A stretch of 64,000 bases of DNA from Polaromonas vacuolata. GTDB lineage: Bacteria > Pseudomonadota > Gammaproteobacteria > Burkholderiales > Burkholderiaceae_C. A program made the position numbers and the translations under genes. Shown here piece by piece: positions 57,164-64,000 of this stretch. Within the stretch, counting starts at the first letter, position 1. Every line of letters begins with the position of its first letter. Location: the NCBI RefSeq assembly GCF_012584515.1, contig NZ_CP051461.1, forward strand, positions 2,723,501 through 2,787,500, given 5' to 3'. The notes beneath the pieces were generated by a model. That model searched no databases. It was not told the origin of the DNA and was given only the letters and a program-made list of their open reading frames with translations.

Positions 57164-58714
57164 TTAAATCGGCGCAGATGGTGAAGCAATTAGCGCATCC
57201 AACACGCCGGATTCAAAGTGCTTTTCAATGTAATCGGCCAGACCATCAAACACAAAATCAAGGGTAGGAACGTTGGCACCAAAAAGCGCTTGCAGCACTG
57301 CCGGGTCTTCAAACATGCCGTGCAAATACAGACCCAACACATTGCCTTGTGCATTCACCCAACCCAAATCGTTGGGCAAAACCGCACGGGTAAAATTTCC
57401 GGCTTTGGCAAAAGCTGAGTGCTGCGTTGTCAAGCCGTGATGAATTTCGTAGCCCGAAACCGGCGTACCCGCTAACGCAGCCCAAGCCGAAACGTCAGCA
57501 TCAACAGCGTCGGCGATCGCCTCTGTGTTTGTCAAAAATCGGGTCTGGGTATATTGCACCGTTTTGTCTTGTGCAAAAACCGTCACCAGCGGCAGCAAGC
57601 CCAAGCCCGGCGCATTGCCGTCAATGCCGTGCGTGTCGATCAAGGCCTCGCCGAGCATTTGCAAGCCGCCGCAAATACCCAGCACCGCACCGCCAAGCGC
57701 CGCGTGGTCTGCCACGGCGCGGTCCAGTCCTTGACTGCGCAGCCAAGCTAAATCTCCGCTGGTGTTTTTAGAACCCGGCAAAATAATCCAGTCGTTTGGC
57801 TTCAAACTAGCCAGTTCTGCTGGGCTACGCACCCACTTTAAATGCAGACCGGGCACGTTTTTAAGCGGCTGAAATTCATCTAAATTACTCATGCGCGGGT
57901 AGGCGATCACGCAGACCACTCTGGGCTTAGCAAGTGTTGATGCGTCGCCCCCACCTAGCGTGCTGCTCATGTCAAACACCCCGTCTTCTTCGGGCAAACC
58001 GTGCTGCCACCACATCGGCAAAGTGGCGACTATGGGCACACCGGTCAGGTCTAACAACATCTGCGGCGCCGGCGCTAACAGCGCCGCATCACCGCGAAAT
58101 TTGTTCAGCACATAGCCTTTAATCAAGCCTCGTTCAGCTTCAGGCAATAAAGCCCAAGTACCGTACAAATGCGCAAACGCCCCGCCTCTGTCTATGTCAG
58201 TGACGAGCAAACACTGGGCTTTGCAGTGCATGGCTACGCGCATATTGACAATGTCGCTATTGGATAAATTAATTTCTGCGGGTGAGCCCGCGCCTTCAAT
58301 CACCACCACATCGTTTTCGGCACGCAAATCATCTAAGGCCTGCGCGATAGGCGGCCACACATGCGCGCTACGGCCGCGCCACGGCATGGCAGTGAGCGCT
58401 TCGCTGACCTGGCCCATCAACACCACTTGACTGTGGGTATCGCGCTCGGGTTTGAGTAGCAGCGGGTTCATGCGCACATCGGGTACAGCGCGTGCCGCCA
58501 GCGCTTGAAAATATTGCGCCGAACCAATCTCGCCGCCACCGACATCGCCAGCGTTTTTACTCGCCACCACTCGTGCGTTATTGCTCATGTTTTGCGCTTT
58601 AAAGGGTGCCACTTTTAAGCCTTGGCGCGCGTAGTAACGACACAAAGCTGTCGTCACCCAACTCTTGCCAGCGCCGCTGGTAGTGCCCAGCACCATCACA
58701 CATCGTGCAGTCAT
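57164..58714 (-). CDS. cobQ: Adenosylcobyric acid synthase (glutamine-hydrolysing)
   Basis: Amidates the b, d, e and g side chains of adenosylcobyrinic acid a,c-diamide. The 516-residue protein begins ARCVMVLGTTSGAGKSWVTTA (P-loop) with RYYARQGLKVAPFKAQNMSNN; the triad-bearing amidase half has GGAVLGICGGLQMLG with its Cys nucleophile. It overlaps cobC by 4 bases and is the last gene before the riboswitch. Confidence 0.97.
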   Translation of the reverse strand: MTARCVMVLGTTSGAGKSWVTTALCRYYARQGLKVAPFKAQNMSNNARVVASKNAGDVGGGEIGSAQYFQALAARAVPDVRMNPLLLKPERDTHSQVVLMGQVSEALTAMPWRGRSAHVWPPIAQALDDLRAENDVVVIEGAGSPAEINLSNSDIVNMRVAMHCKAQCLLVTDIDRGGAFAHLYGTWALLPEAERGLIKGYVLNKFRGDAALLAPAPQMLLDLTGVPIVATLPMWWQHGLPEEDGVFDMSSTLGGGDASTLAKPRVVCVIAYPRMSNLDEFQPLKNVPGLHLKWVRSPAELASLKPNDWIILPGSKNTSGDLAWLRSQGLDRAVADHAALGGAVLGICGGLQMLGEALIDTHGIDGNAPGLGLLPLVTVFAQDKTVQYTQTRFLTNTEAIADAVDADVSAWAALAGTPVSGYEIHHGLTTQHSAFAKAGNFTRAVLPNDLGWVNAQGNVLGLYLHGMFEDPAVLQALFGANVPTLDFVFDGLADYIEKHFESGVLDALIASPSAPI

Positions 58715-59724
58715 TGATTGTCCTTAAAAAGTTTCCAAGCACTGGCTAACGCGTCTTGCGCTACTGGTGACAATACGCCCAGCCGAACATGGCCGGGCAA
58801 ACCAAACGAAGATGCATCACGCAGTTTTATGCCGTGATGGCGCAAATGCGTGAGCGCAGCAGTTAATGTTTTGATGGCTGCGCCAGAATCGTCACCCAAA
58901 GGCCGTGCGCAAAAAAAATTAGCCTCGCTAGGCAAGCAAATCCAGCCCAAACCTTGCAGCATATTTAGTTGACGCAGCTTCCATTGACGCAAGATTTCTA
59001 AACTTTGTATCAACCAGTTTTGCGCCTCTGGTTGCAGCCAAGCTTGCAGCATAGCCACAGCGTGAACGCCTAACGGCCAAGACGGACACATGGCGTTAAG
59101 CGCGATCACAGCCTCTTGAGCGCTAACTGGCGCAATCGCATAAGCGCCGCGTACACCGGTCAGGCCTAGGGCTTTGTTCGGCGTCCAGAGTTGCCAGAGA
59201 TGGTTTTGCTGAACCCCAAGCAAACTTGAAGTGCCGGTTAAGCGCAGAGGCGCATAAGCGCAGTCCAACACACGAACACCATCGCTGCGCTGCATGAACG
59301 ATGCTTGTGTCCATTCGGTTTGCGCTTGGCCGAGTGGGCTAGACGGCTCACAGCCCCAAGCTAACGCCGCCTCTTGCGGGTGGGTGACGACGTCCAAACC
59401 CCAAGCGCTAGCGGCAGCGGCGTAGTCGCCATAAGCGTGTAGCGGCAGTCGCACAGTGCGCGCACCACCGCGCTGCACCCAAGCGGTAATGCGGTAAATA
59501 AATTCGCTCGCACTACCCGCTAATACGATGCGCCAAGCCTCTACCGCATGAAAATCCGCCAGCTGTTGGCGCAAGACGGTGTAGGCCGGGTCTGGGTAAT
59601 AACGCGCATCGCATAAAAGCAAAGCAGCGACTGCCTGAGGGTATGGGCCGCAGGCATTGGCGTTGGTAGAAAAATCGTACAAAGGCACACCTAGCGCATC
59701 CGGCCCACCGTGCATTGCATTCAT
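58711..59724 (-). CDS. cobC: L-threonine-O-3-phosphate decarboxylase
   Basis: PLP enzyme making (R)-1-aminopropan-2-yl phosphate, the linker of the nucleotide loop. The 337-residue product has HGGPDALGVPLYDFSTNANACGP (the family's LHGGD-like start and FSxNxNPxGP motif), YPDPAYTVLRQQLA, and the PLP lysine in WTPNKALGLTGVRGAY. In Salmonella it is called CobD. Overlaps of 4 bases on both sides tie it to cbiB and cobQ. Confidence 0.93.
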   Translation of the reverse strand: MNAMHGGPDALGVPLYDFSTNANACGPYPQAVAALLLCDARYYPDPAYTVLRQQLADFHAVEAWRIVLAGSASEFIYRITAWVQRGGARTVRLPLHAYGDYAAAASAWGLDVVTHPQEAALAWGCEPSSPLGQAQTEWTQASFMQRSDGVRVLDCAYAPLRLTGTSSLLGVQQNHLWQLWTPNKALGLTGVRGAYAIAPVSAQEAVIALNAMCPSWPLGVHAVAMLQAWLQPEAQNWLIQSLEILRQWKLRQLNMLQGLGWICLPSEANFFCARPLGDDSGAAIKTLTAALTHLRHHGIKLRDASSFGLPGHVRLGVLSPVAQDALASAWKLFKDNQ

Positions 59725-60737
59725 AAAGCACCGCCAAACTGCGCGGCAACAACCGAGTAATTAGCGATTAAAAATATCGCGGTAAGCACGAGAAATGCAG
59801 CGACTACAAACCAAAACAGCGCGAAGTTCCCTAAGCGCAGCGCAGAATTTGTGTCTGCCGCTTGAGTCGCGCGGCCGGATTTATTCAGCGCATAAACGCC
59901 GGGTTTGTGCAGGCACACACAGATTGCCAGCGCCATCGCCGCCATAGGCCAACCACTGTTGGGCGATGGTGTGAGCGCGGCTTCGCGGCGTAATTGTTTA
60001 AGACTTAGTCCACCCGCAGCAACAGCCAGCGCCAGCGCAGTTAAACGTGCGGGCAACCAGCTCAGCACATCATCTGCACGCGCCGCCCACTTACCCGCCC
60101 ATTCCCAGCGACGGCCTTTGTACACGCCTTTATAACCCCACATGGCGTCGGCAGTATTGGCAAAGCGGTAGAGCGCTGCGCCCGGCAGGCCAAGCAGCAA
60201 AAACCAAAAAATCGGCGCAACCACTGAGTCGTTTAAATTTTCAGCCAAAGACTCCATCGCGCTTTGGCGCACTTGGTCGGCACTGAGCTCAGTCACATCG
60301 CGGCTGACCAGCCAAGCCAAACGCTCACGCCCTGCGGCCAAGGATATTTGCAGCGCAGCCTCAACCGCTTGCACCTCAGCGAAGAGCATGCGCCAAGCCA
60401 GCAAAGGTTTGAGCACAAAGCCCAATAGCAACGGCACCAACCAAAACGGCGCTTGCTGTATAGCCAAATGAAAGCCCCAGCTGGCGATGACAAAAAAGCT
60501 AGCCAGCACAAGCCAAACCAACGCGCCACGGCTAAACGTTTTCCAGTCTTTTGCATCCACTGCTAGCGCATTACTACTGGTCAAAACCCAAGGCGTGCAA
60601 CGCTCTAAAGCCTTGCCCATCCACACAACAGGATGCCAGCGCAGCGGTGGTTCGCCTAAAAAATGGTCTACTGCGAAGGCTACCAACACAGCTAAAAATA
60701 CAGTCAAAAATGGTGCAAAAAGAAATAGCGTAGACAT
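59721..60737 (-). CDS. cbiB: Adenosylcobinamide-phosphate synthase
   Basis: Integral membrane enzyme joining aminopropanol phosphate to adenosylcobyric acid. The 338 residues have four to six membrane segments and the family motif VDHFLGEPPLRWHPVVWMGK, plus SRDVTELSADQVRQSAMESL and LNDSVVAPIFW. It is named CobD in the Pseudomonas denitrificans scheme. The gene follows bluB with no gap and overlaps cobC by 4 bases. Confidence 0.96.
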   Translation of the reverse strand: MSTLFLFAPFLTVFLAVLVAFAVDHFLGEPPLRWHPVVWMGKALERCTPWVLTSSNALAVDAKDWKTFSRGALVWLVLASFFVIASWGFHLAIQQAPFWLVPLLLGFVLKPLLAWRMLFAEVQAVEAALQISLAAGRERLAWLVSRDVTELSADQVRQSAMESLAENLNDSVVAPIFWFLLLGLPGAALYRFANTADAMWGYKGVYKGRRWEWAGKWAARADDVLSWLPARLTALALAVAAGGLSLKQLRREAALTPSPNSGWPMAAMALAICVCLHKPGVYALNKSGRATQAADTNSALRLGNFALFWFVVAAFLVLTAIFLIANYSVVAAQFGGAL

Positions 60738-61436
60738 CTACAACGCTTGCCCCCAAGTGTTTTCAAAGAGCAGCGAGTCAAGTGTGCAACGAGTCGCCCA
60801 GCCTTCTTGCTGCAACATGGGTTCGTCATAAAAAGTATGGACAGGGCCAATGCAAAGCAGCGCAATTGGGGTCGAGCCTTCTGGCATATTGAATAAGGTG
60901 GCGACTGCTAATGGGTCAAACATTGACACCCAGCCGATCCCAACACCTTCAGCCCGCGCGGCCAAGCTCAGGTTTTGAATCGCACATGCAGCCGACGCCA
61001 AATCCATTTGCGGCATGGTTCTACGGCCAAACACATGCGCTTCGCGACCTGGGGCTAAGGCCACCATCCAGAGCTCAGCAGCATCACATATGCCTTCGAC
61101 TTTCAAGCGCATAAAAGAGTCTTCTCGTTCACCCAAGGCTTTTGCGGTGAGAAGCCGCTCCTGCTCAACCAAGGCTTTTAAACGCAAACGCAATGCGCTG
61201 TCAGTAACCCGTAAAAATCGCCATGGCTGCATAAAACCTACGCTGGGCGCGTGATGCGCGGCAGTCAGTAAACGGCGCATGACATCAGGCGCAACACTGC
61301 CACCAGAAAAATGCCGCATGTCGCGGCGCTCAAAAATAGCCCTGTAAACCGCCTGAGTCTCAGCTGCACTGAACGCCTTAGCGCCAGGCTTGTTATCCGT
61401 GCATTCCATACGTTTTATCTCCGAAGGCAAAGTCAT
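60738..61436 (-). CDS. bluB: 5,6-Dimethylbenzimidazole synthase
   Basis: Flavin-destructase nitroreductase-fold enzyme that makes the lower ligand dimethylbenzimidazole from FMN. The 232-residue protein has RRDMRHFSGGSVAPDVMRRL, AAHHAPSVGFMQPWRFLRV and the aspartate-bearing ASAACAIQNLSLAARAEGVG, as in BluB. It opens the bluB-cbiB-cobC-cobQ block. Translation may start at Met10. The 265 bases to xth upstream hold no riboswitch I can see. Confidence 0.93.
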   Translation of the reverse strand: MTLPSEIKRMECTDNKPGAKAFSAAETQAVYRAIFERRDMRHFSGGSVAPDVMRRLLTAAHHAPSVGFMQPWRFLRVTDSALRLRLKALVEQERLLTAKALGEREDSFMRLKVEGICDAAELWMVALAPGREAHVFGRRTMPQMDLASAACAIQNLSLAARAEGVGIGWVSMFDPLAVATLFNMPEGSTPIALLCIGPVHTFYDEPMLQQEGWATRCTLDSLLFENTWGQAL

Positions 61437-61701
61437 GTGTCGTCAGTCCCGTTTGAAATCGATTCACAGTCAAATTAACTTTCCATAATAAGCGAGCGTT
61501 GGCGGTGCAGCATTAGTAGAGACTATTTATATACAAAGTCGTAACTTAAGCGCTTAGATACTTAATCTGCATTGGTGTCAATTCAATGAAAAAGAGCGAA
61601 GGCTACACTCAATCGATATTCATGGGTACAGAAGCCACTGAACCTGCTAGCAAGATGGTGAGAAAAAATTTCTTTTAACACTTAAATTAAAAAATTATCT
61701 A

Positions 61702-62487
61702 ATGATGAAAATTGCCACCTGGAACGTGAATTCCCTTACCGTGCGTCTGCCGCAAGTACTCGATTGGCTAGCCGCCAACCCAGTCGATGCGTTGTGCCTG
61801 CAAGAACTCAAGCTGACCGATGAAAAGTTTCCTTTTAAAGAGATCGAGGCGGCGGGTTATCACAGCGCGGTTTTTGGTCAGAAAACTTATAACGGTGTGG
61901 CCATACTGAGCCGAACAGCGCCGCGTGATGTGGTCAAAAACATCACTGGTTTTGCTGATGAGCAGTCGCGCGTCATCACTGTCACGCTGGACTCGCCGGT
62001 CGGCGAAGTGCGGCTGGTTAACGGCTACTTTGTGAACGGTCAAGCACCGGACAGCGAAAAGTTTGAATACAAAATGCGCTGGCTTGAAGGTCTGCAAAAT
62101 GCATTGCGTGATGAGTTAGCAAACCATGCGCAACTGGTGTTGGTGGGCGACTTCAATATCACAGTCGATGACCGCGACACTTACGATGCAGAAGGTTTGC
62201 GCGAAACGATTCACCACACTAGCGCGGAGCGTGCGCATTTTCAAGCCTTAATCGAGTTAGGTTTAACGGATGCGTTTAGACTTTTTGAGCAGCCTGAGAA
62301 AAGCTATTCATGGTGGGATTACCGCGAGTTTGCGTTCAGACGCAATCGCGGTCTGCGCATTGACCATGTGCTGGTGAGCCAAGCGCTGAAAGAAAAAGTC
62401 AGCAGCTGCGTGATCGACAAACTGCCGCGCAAAAATGAGCGACCAAGTGATCATGTTCCGGTGATTGTGGAATTGGCTGGGATATAA
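61702..62487 (+). CDS. xth: Exodeoxyribonuclease III
   Basis: AP endonuclease and 3'-5' exonuclease of base-excision repair. 261 residues of the EEP fold: MKIATWNVNSLTVRLPQVLDWL at the start, LCLQELKLTDEKFP with the catalytic Glu, VNGYFVNGQ, LVGDFNITVDDRD, and LRIDHVLVSQAL with SDHVPVIVEL at the end. Two adjacent ATG codons (61702, 61705) can each start. It is divergent from bluB and convergent with ntrC. Confidence 0.97.
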   Translation: MMKIATWNVNSLTVRLPQVLDWLAANPVDALCLQELKLTDEKFPFKEIEAAGYHSAVFGQKTYNGVAILSRTAPRDVVKNITGFADEQSRVITVTLDSPVGEVRLVNGYFVNGQAPDSEKFEYKMRWLEGLQNALRDELANHAQLVLVGDFNITVDDRDTYDAEGLRETIHHTSAERAHFQALIELGLTDAFRLFEQPEKSYSWWDYREFAFRRNRGLRIDHVLVSQALKEKVSSCVIDKLPRKNERPSDHVPVIVELAGI

Positions 62488-62638
62488 ATACGCTTTGATC
62501 TTAGCCAGTCGCCGGGCACTTTAATTCAGCCAATAAAACCGGTGAGCGCAGGTCGCCGGGGTTTGCATAGAAATTAAAACGGCAGCTGACAGTATCAACA
62601 ACACAGCTATTAGAGCGGCCATTAATGCGGCAATTAAA

Positions 62639-62655
62639 GCGGCAAAAAACGCCGC
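62639..62655 (+). terminator. Hairpin after xth
   Basis: GCGGC and GCCGC pair across AAAAAAC, followed by ATTTAT. Nearby there are further GCGGC copies each preceded by ATTAA/ATTAAA (62612-62640). A weak intrinsic terminator for xth is possible. Confidence 0.4.
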
Positions 62656-62677
62656 ATTTATAGCCTCAATCAATGCA

Positions 62678-62706
62678 ACAAAAACACCGCAAATTCATTG
62701 CGGCGT
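62678..62706 (-). terminator. Intrinsic terminator after ntrC
   Basis: On the minus strand ACGCCGCAA pairs with TTGCGGTGT around TGAAT, with one G-T type mismatch, and is followed by TTTTGTTG. It is 29 bases beyond the ntrC stop codon. Confidence 0.75.
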
Positions 62707-62734
62707 TAATCTCAAAAACGCAAATCAGTGCGCA

Positions 62735-64000
62735 CTATTCCAGATTTAATTCCTGAATTTTGCGCGTGATGGTGTTGCGTCCTATGCCTAACTTTTGCGC
62801 CGCTTCTATGCGCCGACCACGCGTGTTTTGCAAGGCTGTCTGTATCAGGCTGGACTCAAAACGGCGCGTGAGTATTTCCCAAACATCGGTGTGACCAGAC
62901 TCTAGCAAGGCCATCGCTTCGATTTGCATTCCGGCCTCCCAGCCCTGCTGATTTCCAAGCGGCGTAGTGCTGGCGCTTTCGGCGTCTGCTGTCAAAGGCT
63001 GAGACGCTGGATGCGTTTCATAGGCTGAGGCTGTGGGCAATGCTGCCGAAGCCGGAGCACTATGACTGGCCAAGCCGGGTTCCAGCAAAGCCGATGCCGC
63101 AGCCGGACTTGACAGGGCAGACACGCTGCGACTCAGGACTGGTTTGGTGCCGTGTATTTCAGGCGGCAAATCCTTGGGTTCAATGACTTGGCTGGGCGCC
63201 ATCACGGTTAGCCAATGACAGATGTTTTCCAGTTGCCTGACGTTGCCGGGAAACGCAAACAAGCTGAGCTCTTGCAAGGCCGCATCCGAGATGCGTTTGG
63301 CATCGACACCGAGTTGCTTGGCGCTTTGCTGCAAGAAGTGACGGGTCAACATAAACACGTCTTCACGCCGCTCACGCAGAGCGGGTAGACGCAAACGTAT
63401 GACGTTTAACCGGTGGTACAAGTCTTCCCGGAAAACACCATCCATCACGCGTTGCTCAAGGTCTTGATGGGTTGCCGCGATCACGCGCAAATTAGCTTTT
63501 ATGGCGGTGTGGCCGCCGACGCGGTAGAAGTTTCCGTCGGATAAAACTCTGAGCAAACGGGTCTGTAAATCAAACGGCATATCGCCGATTTCATCGAGAA
63601 ACAAGGTGCCGCCATCGGCTTGCTCAAAGCGGCCGCGGCGCATGGTTTGTGCGCCGGTAAAAGCGCCGCGCTCATGGCCGAACAATTCACTCTCTAACAA
63701 ATCTTTGGGAATGGCGGCGGTGTTAATGGCAATAAAAGCGCCGTGCGCTCGGTTTGAATGCTTGTGCAGCGCGCGCGCCACCAACTCTTTGCCAGAGCCG
63801 GATTCGCCTGTAATCATCACCGTGACATTGCTCTGACCAAGTCGGCCAATAGCACGAAAAACGTCTTGCATAGCCGGCGCTTGGCCTAGCATTTCAGGGG
63901 CTTCGACCATGCGCTCTTCAGCGACTTCTTCGCGCTGACTTTCTTCTACCGCGCGGCGAATCAGCTCGACCGCCTTAGGCAGATCAAACGGCTTGGGCAT
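62735..64000 (-). CDS. ntrC: Nitrogen regulation response regulator NtrC, 5' end cut by window
   Basis: Sigma-54-dependent activator of nitrogen genes. Only the C-terminal 421 residues are in the window; the N-terminal receiver domain lies beyond the right edge, since PKPFDLPKAVELI is the end of that domain. The AAA+ part has Walker A GESGSGKE (65-72), the sigma-54 contact loop GAFTGA (112-117) and Walker B LFLDEIGD (133-140). The DNA-binding helix-turn-helix is at the end (EAAQKLGIGRNTITRKIQEL). An alanine/serine-rich linker of about 90 residues separates the two domains and is longer than usual. It probably follows ntrB outside the window. Confidence 0.93.
   Translation of the reverse strand: MPKPFDLPKAVELIRRAVEESQREEVAEERMVEAPEMLGQAPAMQDVFRAIGRLGQSNVTVMITGESGSGKELVARALHKHSNRAHGAFIAINTAAIPKDLLESELFGHERGAFTGAQTMRRGRFEQADGGTLFLDEIGDMPFDLQTRLLRVLSDGNFYRVGGHTAIKANLRVIAATHQDLEQRVMDGVFREDLYHRLNVIRLRLPALRERREDVFMLTRHFLQQSAKQLGVDAKRISDAALQELSLFAFPGNVRQLENICHWLTVMAPSQVIEPKDLPPEIHGTKPVLSRSVSALSSPAAASALLEPGLASHSAPASAALPTASAYETHPASQPLTADAESASTTPLGNQQGWEAGMQIEAMALLESGHTDVWEILTRRFESSLIQTALQNTRGRRIEAAQKLGIGRNTITRKIQELNLE

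Noticed and set aside
61437..61701. Cobalamin riboswitch ahead of bluB
   Set aside because: None of the conserved boxes found at 56855-57075 occur here on the minus strand.

Overview
The window looks like the chromosome of a betaproteobacterium of the order Burkholderiales, most likely Comamonadaceae-like. This is inferred from the gene repertoire and order (ETF-ubiquinone oxidoreductase, gcvTHP, DUF2069 next to an FAD-linked oxidase, xth beside ntrC, an aerobic cobalamin cluster with CbtAB cobalt uptake, and a YadA-type adhesin with an ESPR leader). No rRNA or tRNA gene was seen, so the genus cannot be fixed.

Layout. 1-9.2 kb is housekeeping: ETF-QO, a DenD-like dehydrogenase, the glycine cleavage operon gcvT-gcvH-gcvP, a UspA-family protein and a YgiW-type periplasmic OB-fold protein. 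9.2-16.7 kb is a visibly AT-richer accessory island. It holds two large, related, multi-membrane-segment proteins of a family I do not recognise, the corpse of an IS5-family transposase, an intact IS30-family element, a lone IS30 end, and several short tandem repeats. 16.7-26.0 kb returns to housekeeping genes (arfB, aroQ, aroC, CBS protein, thioredoxin-like, YihY, DUF2069, FAD oxidase, thyA, folA, DUF4337).

26.2-37.7 kb is a minus-strand surface locus. In transcription order it encodes a DUF4019 protein, a 2628-residue trimeric autotransporter adhesin, two tandem DUF2827 paralogues that may be glycosyltransferases, and a small exported protein. The adhesin stalk is built from 67 near-identical units of only two lengths (96 and 75 bp).

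38.6-61.4 kb is an almost complete aerobic cobalamin pathway on the minus strand. bluB-cbiB-cobC-cobQ form one tight block. A cobalamin riboswitch (about 56855-57075) then precedes cobB-cobO-cobW-cobN-chlI-like-chlD-like-DUF1636-cbtB-cbtA-cobG-cobH-cobI-cobJ-cobL-cobE-cobM-cobF. Only cobK is on the plus strand, inserted head-to-head with cobL and tail-to-tail with cobJ. The proteins import cobalt (CbtAB), convert precorrin-2 to hydrogenobyrinate (CobI, G, J, M, F, K, L, H), amidate it (CobB), insert cobalt (CobN with ChlI/ChlD-like partners instead of CobS/CobT), adenosylate (CobO), amidate again (CobQ), attach the aminopropanol arm (CobC, CbiB) and make the lower ligand (BluB). The window ends with xth and the C-terminal four fifths of ntrC, which runs off the right edge.

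The best candidates for undescribed biology are the adhesin plus paired DUF2827 locus and the two-member membrane-protein family of the AT-rich island.
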